From positions 1 to 64,000 of the forward strand of contig JBCBUY010000004.1 of the NCBI GenBank assembly GCA_039817885.1: a stretch of DNA of 64,000 nt, in the 5' to 3' direction. The position numbers and the translations under genes were made by a program. Position 1 is the first letter of the stretch. Each line of letters begins with the position of its first letter. Under the pieces are notes generated by a model. The model saw only the letters and a list, made by a program, of their open reading frames with translations, was not told where the DNA came from and made no database searches. This document shows, piece after piece, positions 1 to 8,390 of this stretch. The stretch is from CALLCD01 sp039817885 (GTDB lineage Bacteria; Pseudomonadota; Alphaproteobacteria; Caulobacterales; Hyphomonadaceae).

Positions 1-308
1 CCATCACCGATGAGTATGCGGTGTTCCTCAACACCACATTCAGCCATGTGGATGAGCAGGAAAGCCTGCTTCCGGGCGGCGATCCAGAAGCGCCTTTCCC
101 AATTCCTCCCCAGAGTCTGTTGCCGGACTACAATCTCTGGAATCTCAGCGTTGGCGTCGAGTATAATGAACGCTACCGCCTGACATTCATCGTGAACAAT
201 CTGCTCGATGAGAGTTTCGTCACGACAAACTCAGGCGATGTTTTCCGGTTCCAGATCCCGCGTGAAGCGGATCGCTATGTCGGTGTGAACTTCCGGGCCG
301 AGTTCTAG
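1..308 (+). CDS. TonB-dependent receptor, C-terminal end (5' truncated by window edge)
   Basis: Only the last ~102 codons are present; the frame is open from base 3, so the gene starts before the window. The residues read as the closing beta-strands of an outer-membrane TonB-dependent receptor: NLWNLSVGVEYNERYRLTF, then a NNLLDESF segment, and a final strand that ends in an aromatic residue (GVNFRAEF). A terminal phenylalanine is the usual signal for outer-membrane assembly of such barrels. The substrate cannot be told from this fragment. A terminator-like hairpin follows 21 bases downstream. Confidence 0.8.
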   Translation, partial: ITDEYAVFLNTTFSHVDEQESLLPGGDPEAPFPIPPQSLLPDYNLWNLSVGVEYNERYRLTFIVNNLLDESFVTTNSGDVFRFQIPREADRYVGVNFRAEF

Positions 309-329
309 GAAGCTTACCCAGCCAAAACA

Positions 330-364
330 AAAACGCCCGTTTGCAGTGAGCAAGCGGGCGTTTT
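330..364. terminator. Bidirectional terminator between the receptor and folE
   Basis: Inverted repeat AAAACGCCCGTTTGC (330-344) and GCAAGCGGGCGTTTT (350-364) with a 5-base loop and one mismatched pair. The stem is flanked by A-rich and T-rich ends, so it can end transcription from both convergent genes. Confidence 0.85.
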
Positions 365-400
365 CTTACTGTACTTGGCTCTACTCTACCAAACTGATGT

Positions 401-1015
401 CTACCGTCCGGCAAGGCGCAAAAAGCGGTCGCGCATGTCTTTGTCGGTCTTGAAGATACCTGTGAATTGCGTCGTGATCGTCGACACATTCGGATGGTGC
501 ACGCCGCGTGTGGTCATGCATTGATGCTTTGCATCGATGAGAACGGCAACGCCCATAGGCGCTAACGTATCGGAAATCGCGTCACAGATTTGCTGTGTGA
601 GTGTTTCCTGGGTTTGAAGGCGCTTACAGAAGATCTCCACCACACGTGCAATCTTGGAAATCCCGACCACGGCATCCGTCGGCATATACGCCACATAGGC
701 TTTGCCAAGAATTGGGACCATGTGGTGTTCACAATGGCTTTCGACTTCAATGTCATTAAGCATGACGATATCGTCATAACCTTGCACGTCTTCAAACGTG
801 CGGCTCAGTTCGGCGACAGGATCCATCTCATATCCCGCAAAAAACTCTCGATAAGCTTTGACGACACGCTTTGGTGTATCAATCAGGCCTTCCCGCTCCG
901 GATCATCTCCGGCCCAAGCGAGCAAAGTGCGCACAGCAGCCTCAGCTTCTTCTTGCGTTGGGCGCTGAATGGGTTCTGCGCGCACGATATCTTTCTTTTC
1001 GGTTATAGCATCCAT
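401..1015 (-). CDS. folE: GTP cyclohydrolase I
   Basis: 204 aa. Catalyses GTP to 7,8-dihydroneopterin triphosphate plus formate, the first step of tetrahydrofolate synthesis, in the cytoplasm. The zinc ligands of the family are all present: C95 and H98 in the SHCEHH block and C166 in KHQCMTTRG. The GISKIAR segment and the tail ending FLRLAGR are also typical. Length is normal for the bacterial type IA enzyme. Transcribed alone; its 5' region (1016-1234) is shared with the divergent cysS and presumably holds both promoters. Confidence 0.97.
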   Translation of the reverse strand: MDAITEKKDIVRAEPIQRPTQEEAEAAVRTLLAWAGDDPEREGLIDTPKRVVKAYREFFAGYEMDPVAELSRTFEDVQGYDDIVMLNDIEVESHCEHHMVPILGKAYVAYMPTDAVVGISKIARVVEIFCKRLQTQETLTQQICDAISDTLAPMGVAVLIDAKHQCMTTRGVHHPNVSTITTQFTGIFKTDKDMRDRFLRLAGR

Positions 1016-1234
1016 ATCTGGATTTCCTTTGCTGAGGGACGAGGGTCGAGCCGAGGCGAAATGGCAGGCAGATCAACCCCCAAACTAGCCCGGACTTAAC
1101 GCCCGCCCGAGTTGTTACCCTCAGGGCGATGACCGCAATATAAGCTGGTCACAATGAAGTTTCCAATTTTTTCCCATGACATTTAAGTGGGACTCGTTCA
1201 AAAGCCCGTCACGACAGGGAAACAAGCCGTGAAA

Positions 1235-2617
1235 ATGCTGAGAATCTATAACTCAATCGCCCGCGAGAAGCAGGACTTCGTGCCGCAAGATCCATCACGG
1301 ATAACAATGTATGTTTGCGGACCGACGGTCTACAACCACGCTCATATCGGCAATTTCCGTCCCGTGATCGTGTTCGATACCTTGTTCCGGCTGCTGCGCA
1401 CGATTTACGGCGAGAAAGCCGTCATCTATGCGCGCAATATCACCGACGTTGAAGACAAGATCATTACGGCAGCTGTGGACGCCGGCGTCGCGACATCGGA
1501 AATCACGCAGAAATATGCGAAGATCTATAATGACGAGGCCGCCGCGCTGAATGCCCTGCCCCCCACTTTAGAGCCTTGGGCAACATCGCATATCGATGGA
1601 ATGATCGAGATCATTCAGACATTGATGGACAAGGATCACGCCTATGCCGGCGCTTCGGGCGTCTGGTTTCATGTGCCAAGCATGACAGACTATGGACGAT
1701 TGTCCGGGCGGAAAGCAGACGACAATGAAGCCGGTGCGCGTGTCGCGATCGAGGACGAAAAGCGCGATCCCTCTGACTTCGCCCTCTGGAAGTTCGCAAA
1801 GCCCGATGAGCCAGAAGAAGCGATCTGGGACAGCCCCTGGGGGCGCGGGCGCCCCGGTTGGCACATAGAGTGCTCCGCTATGGCGGCCAATCTGCTCGGC
1901 AAGACAATTGATATCCATGGCGGCGGTATTGATCTTCAATTCCCCCACCATGAGAACGAGATTGCCCAGTCCACCTGCGCCCACGGCGCGACCATGGCCA
2001 ATTACTGGATGCACAATGGATTTCTGGATATGGCCGGCGAGAAAATGTCGAAGTCGCTCGGCAATGTCGTCCTGTTGAAAGACCTATTGGAGGAATGGCC
2101 GGGTGAAGTGATCCGCTTTGCCATGCTGTCCGGCCACTACCGCGCTCCGCTCGACTGGACGGAAGATTTGCTGAAGCAAGCGAAAGCGACACTGGACCGG
2201 ATCTACGGAGCGCTTCGCCGGGTCTCTGCCGTTAACAGCGCAACTGCGGACGACAATGCGACATTCAATGCCTTGCAAGACGACTTGAATACGCCGGAAG
2301 CCCTCGCCGCACTATCGGCCTTGGCAACAGCAGCAAATACTGCAGCAGACAATGGCGATGCCGAGGCCATGGCGCGGGCGAAGGCGAATCTCATAGCTGC
2401 CGGCAATCTCCTCGGCCTGCTCCAATCAACACCTGATGAATGGGAAAAGGGAAGCGATACAGACGATACAGCCCGCATTGATGCGCTCGTCGCCGCGCGC
2501 GACGCAGCGCGGGCTGAGAAGAACTGGGCTGAGGCCGATCGCATACGGGACGAACTTACCGCCGGGGGTATCGAGATCATGGACGGACCAGACGGCGCGA
2601 CCTGGCGGCGGAGCTAA
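1235..2617 (+). CDS. cysS: Cysteine--tRNA ligase
   Basis: 460 aa from ATG 1235. Charges tRNA-Cys with cysteine. Class I synthetase motifs: HIGN near residue 37 and KMSKS near residues 270-274. Zinc-site residues are visible in MYVCGPTVY, WHIECSAMA and the HHENE block. The C-terminal helical DALR-type domain ends near EIMDGPDGATWRRS. An in-frame GTG at 1229 lies 9 bases after AGGGA and is an equally good start; the longer frame from 1187 adds residues not typical of the family. The 3' end overlaps the convergent DoxX gene by 4 bases. Confidence 0.97.
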   Translation: MLRIYNSIAREKQDFVPQDPSRITMYVCGPTVYNHAHIGNFRPVIVFDTLFRLLRTIYGEKAVIYARNITDVEDKIITAAVDAGVATSEITQKYAKIYNDEAAALNALPPTLEPWATSHIDGMIEIIQTLMDKDHAYAGASGVWFHVPSMTDYGRLSGRKADDNEAGARVAIEDEKRDPSDFALWKFAKPDEPEEAIWDSPWGRGRPGWHIECSAMAANLLGKTIDIHGGGIDLQFPHHENEIAQSTCAHGATMANYWMHNGFLDMAGEKMSKSLGNVVLLKDLLEEWPGEVIRFAMLSGHYRAPLDWTEDLLKQAKATLDRIYGALRRVSAVNSATADDNATFNALQDDLNTPEALAALSALATAANTAADNGDAEAMARAKANLIAAGNLLGLLQSTPDEWEKGSDTDDTARIDALVAARDAARAEKNWAEADRIRDELTAGGIEIMDGPDGATWRRS

Positions 2618-3036
2618 TCCGACAATCGAGGATCGCGCTGCAGCAGCGTTCTGATATTCAGAGCGCGTTTCGGGCTTGCGCCCGCAAGTACAAGCAGGCC
2701 TGCAAGGATACCCAGATTCTTAATGAAGTTTTGAAGCTCGTGCGCGCCTTCAATGCCTTCAAAGTTCCAAAAATCATGCAGAAGACCATTCACCAGAACA
2801 ATATAGGCAACGAAGCCAAGTGACGTCAGTCGGACATGCCGATTGGTGAGTAGAAGCAGCGCTCCGATTATGTTCACAACAATTGAGATACCTACTGCAG
2901 CTTCTGGCAAGGGCACGCCGTGACGCGACACCAAAGCAACGGAATCCGCCCAACCGGGGATTTTCATCAGCCCCGGGACCAGGAAATAAAGCGCGAGAAG
3001 CGCACGGCCTGTGCCGTGCAATACTGGTGATGTCAT
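2614..3036 (-). CDS. DoxX family integral membrane protein
   Basis: 140 aa with about four hydrophobic helices (around residues 8-25, 45-63, 70-85 and 106-122). The N-terminal pattern of a helix followed by FLVPGLMKIPGWADSV fits the DoxX/DUF417-like family of small inner-membrane proteins. Members have been linked to redox and thiol-stress complexes, but no reaction can be assigned here. AAGGA lies about 8 bases before the ATG. It converges on cysS and overlaps its end by 4 bases. Confidence 0.8.
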   Translation of the reverse strand: MTSPVLHGTGRALLALYFLVPGLMKIPGWADSVALVSRHGVPLPEAAVGISIVVNIIGALLLLTNRHVRLTSLGFVAYIVLVNGLLHDFWNFEGIEGAHELQNFIKNLGILAGLLVLAGASPKRALNIRTLLQRDPRLSD

Positions 3037-3178
3037 AGCAATGGTCCTTCTGGAGCGAAGCAGATCGCTAATTTGCCTAACACCGTACTGATCAGTTCCA
3101 AAACGCGGTGCTCATAGAGCGAAACGAAGATTATTGTCGCGATTGAGCGTGCCCTTGAGCCGTGGCATAGGAAGCGGC

Positions 3179-5023
3179 ATGTTCCGCTGGTTTGAAGACC
3201 GTCTTGATCCGTTTCCGGATACGCGCCTTGGTGAGCCGCCCAAAGGCCTTCTGCCTTTTGTCCTGCACTATGTAAAAGACGCCTATCCGCTGCTTGCGAT
3301 TATGACCGTACTCTCGGCAATTATTGCCGTCGGGGAAGTTCTGCTGTTCGGATTTATGGGCTGGCTCGTCGATTGGCTGAGCGAAACAGATCCGGAGGTT
3401 TTTCTCGCCGCCCACGGAACAAAACTCGCCTTTATGGCCGGCGCGGTCATGCTGATCTTACCGATCGGGCATTATATTTGGGGACTGGTTGTGCACCAGG
3501 CCATGCTGGGCAATATCCCGATGAGTGCCCGCTGGCGGATGCACCGCTATGTGCTCGGGCAGTCGACCCAGTTCTTCGCCGATGAATATGCCGGCCGGGT
3601 TGGCGCAAAAGTCATGCAGACCGCCCTTGCCGTTCGCGAGGTCGTCACCAAGACCCTCGATATCTTTATGTATATCGGTGTGTTTTTCATCACCATGATT
3701 GTGATGGTGGCGGCAGCCGATCTACGGCTCGCCATTCCTATTCTGTTATGGGTCATCGGATATGGCCTTTTGACCTGGTGGTTTGTGCCAAGGCTAACCA
3801 AAGTCTCCCAGAAGCAAGCCGATGCGCGCTCGGAAATGACCGGCCGTATCGTCGATTCCTACACCAATATTGCAACGGTAAAACTCTTTGCTCATGCCCG
3901 CCAAGAGCAAGCCTATGCCCGCGAAAGCATGTCGGGGTTTCTGGGAACGGTACACCATCAAATGCGCTTGGTGACACTGTTTGTCGTCCTGGTGCATCTG
4001 AACAATGCACTCGCCATCATCCTGATCTCATGGATCGGCATCACTTTCTGGATGGCGGGTGCCGTGACAGCCGGTGCGATTGCGGCCGCCCTCGCCCTGG
4101 CGTTACGCATGGTCGGCATGTCGCAATGGATTATGTGGGAAGTGTCAGCGCTGTTTGAAAATGTCGGTATCGTCTATGACGGCATGGGTATGCTCGCCAA
4201 AGCGCGCGCCGTGGAAGACAGACCGGATGCAAGGCAGCTTTTGGTACCCAATGGTGAGATCGCCTTCGAAGATATCAGCTTCCACTATGGCAAAGGCCAG
4301 GGCGTCATCGAAGACCTGACCCTCACCGTGCAGCCTGGAGAAAAAGTTGGTCTGGTTGGTCGGTCCGGCGCAGGTAAAACAACCCTCGTAAACCTCCTGC
4401 TGCGACTCTACGATACCGAGGGCGGCCGCATTGCCATTGACGGGACCCCCGTCGGAGATGTGACACAGGACTCCCTGCGTGCGCAGATTGGAATGGTAAC
4501 TCAGGATACGTCCCTGCTCCATCGGACCATTCGCGAGAATGTCGCTTATGGCCGCGACGGAGCCACAGAGGATGACATCTGGACAGCTCTTGCCCAAGCC
4601 AATGCCACCGAATTCATCAAAGAGCTCGAAGACAATAAAGGTCAAAAAGGTCTCGATGCGAAAGTCGGCGAGCGCGGCGTAAAGCTTTCCGGCGGCCAGC
4701 GCCAACGCATCGCGATTGCCCGCATCTTTCTGAAGGATGCGCCCATTCTGGTGCTGGACGAAGCGACCTCCGCGCTCGATTCCGAAGTGGAAGCGGCGAT
4801 CCAAGAACACCTCTTCGCCCTGATGGAAGGTAAGACGGTCATCGCCATTGCCCATCGCTTGTCGACGATCGCTGCCATGGATCGCCTGATAGTGCTCGAT
4901 GAGGGGCGGATTGTCGAACAGGGCAGCCACGATCAGCTCATTCAAGCCGGCGGGCTCTATGCGGACCTCTGGGCCCGCCAGTCGGGTGGGTTCATTGCTG
5001 CCGAAGAGGTCGCCGCAGAATAA
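3179..5023 (+). CDS. ABC transporter, fused permease and ATPase (exporter type)
   Basis: 614 aa from ATG 3179; the open frame begins at TTG 3134 but those 15 residues look non-coding, and AGGAAG lies 4 bases before the ATG. N-terminal transmembrane domain (about residues 30-330, six helices) followed by a nucleotide-binding domain: Walker A GRSGAGKTT near 392, signature LSGGQRQR near 502, Walker B ILVLDEATSALD near 523-534 and H-loop AIAHRLST. This half-transporter should work as a homodimer exporting a lipid or drug-like compound across the inner membrane. The substrate is unknown and the neighbours do not indicate one. Confidence 0.93.
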   Translation: MFRWFEDRLDPFPDTRLGEPPKGLLPFVLHYVKDAYPLLAIMTVLSAIIAVGEVLLFGFMGWLVDWLSETDPEVFLAAHGTKLAFMAGAVMLILPIGHYIWGLVVHQAMLGNIPMSARWRMHRYVLGQSTQFFADEYAGRVGAKVMQTALAVREVVTKTLDIFMYIGVFFITMIVMVAAADLRLAIPILLWVIGYGLLTWWFVPRLTKVSQKQADARSEMTGRIVDSYTNIATVKLFAHARQEQAYARESMSGFLGTVHHQMRLVTLFVVLVHLNNALAIILISWIGITFWMAGAVTAGAIAAALALALRMVGMSQWIMWEVSALFENVGIVYDGMGMLAKARAVEDRPDARQLLVPNGEIAFEDISFHYGKGQGVIEDLTLTVQPGEKVGLVGRSGAGKTTLVNLLLRLYDTEGGRIAIDGTPVGDVTQDSLRAQIGMVTQDTSLLHRTIRENVAYGRDGATEDDIWTALAQANATEFIKELEDNKGQKGLDAKVGERGVKLSGGQRQRIAIARIFLKDAPILVLDEATSALDSEVEAAIQEHLFALMEGKTVIAIAHRLSTIAAMDRLIVLDEGRIVEQGSHDQLIQAGGLYADLWARQSGGFIAAEEVAAE

Positions 5024-5093
5024 ATCCCGACGTCAGATCGCGGTTTGGCAACGATCACCCTATCCGATCATATTGTATCCAAAATGGAGACAG

Positions 5094-5113
5094 TGTGGAG
5101 AAATATATCCACA
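5094..5113. promoter_or_regulatory. Inverted repeat upstream of the pirin operon
   Basis: TGTGGA (5094-5099) and TCCACA (5108-5113) form perfect 6-base arms around an 8-base AT-rich spacer, 67 bases before the first pirin start. The size and position fit a dimeric regulator site (a LysR-type protein would be a reasonable guess), but no regulator gene is adjacent. Confidence 0.4.
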
Positions 5114-5180
5114 TAGTCTCGGCATGCGCTCTCCCCTAGATATAGCGCAAGCCAAAGGCTCGAACACAAAGGAGCAAGCA

Positions 5181-5891
5181 ATGATTACCGTCAGACGATC
5201 TGAGCAACGCGGCGCAGCAAACCATGGCTGGCTGAATTCGAAGCACACTTTTTCTTTCGCGAACTATTATGACCCCAATCATATGGGCGTTGGCCCCCTT
5301 CGCGTGATCAACGAAGATCGTGTCAAAGGGGGTACCGGCTTCGGAACACACGGCCACCGAGACATGGAGATCATCTCCTATGTCCTGAATGGCGCGCTGG
5401 AGCACAAGGACTCTATTGGCACAGGCTCTGTGATCCGCCCGGGAGACATTCAGCGAATGACAGCCGGCTCAGGCATCCATCACTCCGAGTATAACCACTC
5501 CAAGGACTCACCCGTCCATTTCCTGCAAATCTGGATCGAACCCTCGGAGCTTGGTCTGAAACCAAGCTATGAGCAGATCGAACTTCCAGATGAAGACAAG
5601 CGCGGCAAGCTTCGACTGATCGCGTCCGAGGACGGCCGGGACGGGTCCGTAACAATTCACCAGGATGTCTCGATCTATGCCGCTCTATTCGATGGTAATG
5701 AAACCGCGACACTGAATCTGGAAACTGGCAGAACGGCCTGGGTTCAGGTTGCCCGCGGATCGATCACAGTGGCCGGTGAACGGTTAGAACAAGGCGACGG
5801 CGCGATCATCGAAGCATTGACCGACATCACATTTGAAAACGGCGAAGACGCCGAGATTCTGGTGTTCGATCTCCAGAAGCAACCTAAGTGA
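5181..5891 (+). CDS. Pirin family protein, YhhW-like bicupin
   Basis: 236 aa. Start fixed by AAGGAG six bases before ATG 5181; the longer open frame upstream is not coding-like. Two cupin halves. The metal ligands of E. coli YhhW (H57, H59, H101, E103) are matched at exactly the same positions here: GTHGHRDME, then HHSE. YhhW-type pirins bind Fe(II) or another divalent metal and show quercetin 2,3-dioxygenase activity in vitro; the physiological substrate is unknown. First gene of an operon with a GNAT protein and a second pirin, suggesting a shared stress or aromatic-compound response. Confidence 0.92.
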   Translation: MITVRRSEQRGAANHGWLNSKHTFSFANYYDPNHMGVGPLRVINEDRVKGGTGFGTHGHRDMEIISYVLNGALEHKDSIGTGSVIRPGDIQRMTAGSGIHHSEYNHSKDSPVHFLQIWIEPSELGLKPSYEQIELPDEDKRGKLRLIASEDGRDGSVTIHQDVSIYAALFDGNETATLNLETGRTAWVQVARGSITVAGERLEQGDGAIIEALTDITFENGEDAEILVFDLQKQPK

Positions 5892-5913
5892 TTTCATAAC
5901 GGGAGACTGTCCC

Positions 5914-6213
5914 ATGTCAGCCATTACGATTACAAAAGCGGAGACAAAGAGCGGCGGCGAATTCACCGCCAAAGTTGCAGGTGAAACCGCGACCGGAGAA
6001 CTCACCTTTTCTCGCATAAATGACAAACTGATCATTGCTGACCATACAGGCGTGCCAGAAGAACTGGCGGGCAAAGGTGTCGCCAAAGCCCTGGTCAATC
6101 ACCTCATCGAAGACGCTCGAACGAACGGCTATAGGATCATTCCTCTATGCCCCTTCGTCCGGGCACAGAGTGAACGGCATCCTGAGTGGGATGATGTCAT
6201 AGTAAAGCGCTAA
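5914..6213 (+). CDS. GNAT-like small N-acetyltransferase (YjdJ/NATD1 type)
   Basis: 99 aa from ATG 5914 with GGGAGA upstream. This is a short single-domain relative of the Gcn5 family. It has a beta-rich N-terminus, the acetyl-CoA motif EELAGKGVAKALVNH and the C-terminal block IIPLCPFVRAQSERHPEW, typical of the Acetyltransf_CG family. Acceptor unknown. It sits 22 bases after one pirin and before another, so the three are probably co-transcribed. Confidence 0.88.
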   Translation: MSAITITKAETKSGGEFTAKVAGETATGELTFSRINDKLIIADHTGVPEELAGKGVAKALVNHLIEDARTNGYRIIPLCPFVRAQSERHPEWDDVIVKR

Positions 6214-6281
6214 GCTCACAATAAGGGTCGCCACGCGCCCTGTTTCGTGGCGGCCCGAAAACAAATGAATGGAGAGAATTC

Positions 6282-7214
6282 ATGAGTTGGAACCAGGCCC
6301 CGGATGCCAATTGCCCAGATGCACAAAGCTCTGATCTCATCGACGCGCTGATCATACCACGCGCACGAGACCTCGGTGGGTTCGAAGTGAGGCGCGCCTT
6401 ACCCTCACCCAAGCGTCAGCTTGTCGGACCCTTCATTTTCTTCGACCAGATGGGCCCAGCAGAATTCCTGCGCGATGGCGGGATCGATGTTCGGCCCCAC
6501 CCGCATATTGGCCTGGCCACGGTCACCTATCTGCTACAGGGCGAGTTTCAACATCGAGACTCCCTCGGCACCAATCAGATGATCTACCCAGGCGAAGTGA
6601 ACTGGATGATTGCCGGCAAGGGCATCACACATTCGGAGCGAACGAGCCCAGAAACGCGCGCCGGGCGACATTCACTCTATGGCATTCAGACCTGGGTCGC
6701 CTTGCCTGAAAAGGACGAGGATATGGATCCGGCTTTTGAACATCACGGCTCCGATGCCCTCCCCTTCATTGAAGACACCGACAAGTCTGTCCGCTTAATC
6801 CTTGGTACCGCCTATGGCGAGCGCGCGCCGGTCAGCACCTTTACCGAAATGTTCTATGGCGACGCGATCCTGCGCCCTGGGGCAAACCTCCCTCTGCCCG
6901 ATAACCATGAGGACCGAGGCATCTATGTAATTGAGGGCTCTGTCTCAATCGCTGGCGACGAATTTGAGGCCGGACGGATGATGGTGTTCCGTCCAGGCGA
7001 TAAAATCACCATCACCGCAGGAGAATTAGGCGCGCGACTGATGCTGCTCGGCGGTGAAACACTCAACGGGCCGCGCTATATTTCTTGGAACTTCGTTTCA
7101 TCCTCCAAGGAAAAAATCGACGCCGCAACGGAAGAATGGAAACGTGCAGATTGGGAGACTGGACAATTTACCCTGCCGCCCGATGACAATGATGAGTACA
7201 TCCCCCTGACCTGA
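6282..7214 (+). CDS. Pirin family protein
   Basis: 310 aa, longer than the neighbouring YhhW-like pirin and closer to classical pirin in size. GGAGAG precedes ATG 6282. Predicted metal ligands are H73 and H75 (RPHPHIGL), H117 and E119 (THSE). The C-terminal cupin half ends in a segment common to pirins (GPRYISWNFVSSSKEKI). As a non-haem iron bicupin it may act as a dioxygenase or redox-sensing partner; no substrate can be assigned. Last gene of the pirin-GNAT-pirin operon. Confidence 0.92.
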   Translation: MSWNQAPDANCPDAQSSDLIDALIIPRARDLGGFEVRRALPSPKRQLVGPFIFFDQMGPAEFLRDGGIDVRPHPHIGLATVTYLLQGEFQHRDSLGTNQMIYPGEVNWMIAGKGITHSERTSPETRAGRHSLYGIQTWVALPEKDEDMDPAFEHHGSDALPFIEDTDKSVRLILGTAYGERAPVSTFTEMFYGDAILRPGANLPLPDNHEDRGIYVIEGSVSIAGDEFEAGRMMVFRPGDKITITAGELGARLMLLGGETLNGPRYISWNFVSSSKEKIDAATEEWKRADWETGQFTLPPDDNDEYIPLT

Positions 7215-7242
7215 ACAAGCAACGGCGCAAGCAGCAAAACCA

Positions 7243-7623
7243 TCAGGTGCTCTCTTTATTGCGCTGCCGCGCAAACCGCTGCAGATGCGGCCTGATCGGA
7301 AGAAACGCATTATATGCGCGATCGATAATCCAGCGAAAAAAGGGAAACGAGCAAACGACACCGATGATGCGAAACGCTGGCAATTGTCTCCAGAGCGCGA
7401 CAAAGGCCCGCCCACCATCAATCAGTTGACCATCGCGGGTCCGCACATGAAACCGCGCCATAGCGGCCTCGCAAGACAAGTCATCCTCATTGAGCAATCC
7501 AGTGGAGACATCTTGCCATTCTATGGCATCTGCGCCCCTGAGTTTCCGATAAAAGCCAATCTCCCTGACGCACAGTGGACAAGAGCCATCATAGTAGACG
7601 GTGAAGAGATGATTATCGGTCAT
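7243..7623 (-). CDS. DCC family thiol-disulfide oxidoreductase-like protein (DUF393)
   Basis: 126 aa from ATG 7623. The defining motif YYDGSCPLC places two cysteines (C15, C18) in a CxxC pair right after the first strand, as in the DUF393/DCC family with a thioredoxin-like fold. DGGRAFVALWRQLP and the tail helix are also typical. Probably a cytoplasmic thiol-redox protein of unknown partner. Its ATG overlaps the stop of the upstream flavin-oxidase-like gene by one base (TGATG), so the two are translationally coupled. Confidence 0.88.
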   Translation of the reverse strand: MTDNHLFTVYYDGSCPLCVREIGFYRKLRGADAIEWQDVSTGLLNEDDLSCEAAMARFHVRTRDGQLIDGGRAFVALWRQLPAFRIIGVVCSFPFFRWIIDRAYNAFLPIRPHLQRFARQRNKEST

Positions 7624-8189
7624 CAGGGCACCAACCAGCAATGTTTGGCTTTGCCCGACCAATCGAGCCGCGCACGCTTATGCTCCCCACGACCAAGACA
7701 AAGCCAATCAATAATCTCTATACTGAGCTTTAAGACACAGAAATGATGAGCTGCAGCCTCTTCAGTACACAGAATTGGCTCGTCAATATCTGTAATCGTT
7801 CCTGGCCCTCGCTCAGACCCATAATCCTGCCAGACTCTTTCTTTGATCCTCCGGAAGTGGTCCGCCTTCAACGCGCCATCTGTAACCAACTCTATCGATC
7901 CCGAAGCCCTTATTTGCACCATGCGTTTAGCATCGAAAAAGACGCATTCAGCAGCAGCATCCAGGCTGAGCGCATTGCACTTTCCGCTACGACGATCCGT
8001 GTAGAAAAGAGCCGAACAATCGGTCCGGTTGAATTGCCTCAGCACAACCACCCGTCCTTGCGGGGCAGGACCAGCTGTGCAGAGAACCGGCCAACGAAAT
8101 GACGAATTTTTGTCCACCGCAGCGCGCTCAAGCTGCTGTACGCACCATGCGTTCACGTCTTCCAGTGTTTCGAATCGATCGAGCGCCAT
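7623..8189 (-). CDS. Pyridoxamine 5'-phosphate oxidase-like flavin protein
   Basis: 188 aa. The start at 8189 is preceded by AGGAGG, which excludes the longer frame. The split-barrel features RVVVLRQFNR, FYTDRRSGKCNAL, and AAAECVFFDAKRMVQIR match the alr4036/Pyridox_oxase_2 group rather than true PdxH, and the C-terminal RLDW segment closes the fold. It probably binds FMN; oxidation of a pyridoxamine-like or other small substrate is possible but unproved. Two-gene operon with the DCC protein. Confidence 0.85.
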   Translation of the reverse strand: MALDRFETLEDVNAWCVQQLERAAVDKNSSFRWPVLCTAGPAPQGRVVVLRQFNRTDCSALFYTDRRSGKCNALSLDAAAECVFFDAKRMVQIRASGSIELVTDGALKADHFRRIKERVWQDYGSERGPGTITDIDEPILCTEEAAAHHFCVLKLSIEIIDWLCLGRGEHKRARLDWSGKAKHCWLVP

Positions 8190-8390
8190 CTCAATCCTCC
8201 TGCTGACTTGGGGAACTAGTGTTTCCATAGGCCGGGTCAAAGGTTGCCAGCATCGCCAGCAATATCGCACGATGCGGCGGCACCAGAGGCGTTGTCGATT
8301 ACGATTCTATCTGCAAAGGTAATAAAGTTACGAAGTGTCGGGGCGCGCTATTGACCATCCGCCCATGAAGCAAAAGGAGCATCGATCGTA

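Noticed and set aside
1187..1234. Longer N-terminus for cysS
   Set aside because: Those 16 residues are not typical of CysRS, and the enzyme normally begins at the LRIYN-like segment.
4145..4945. A 266-codon minus-strand open frame
   Set aside because: Lies entirely within the ABC exporter ATPase domain on the other strand; composition is that of a shadow frame.
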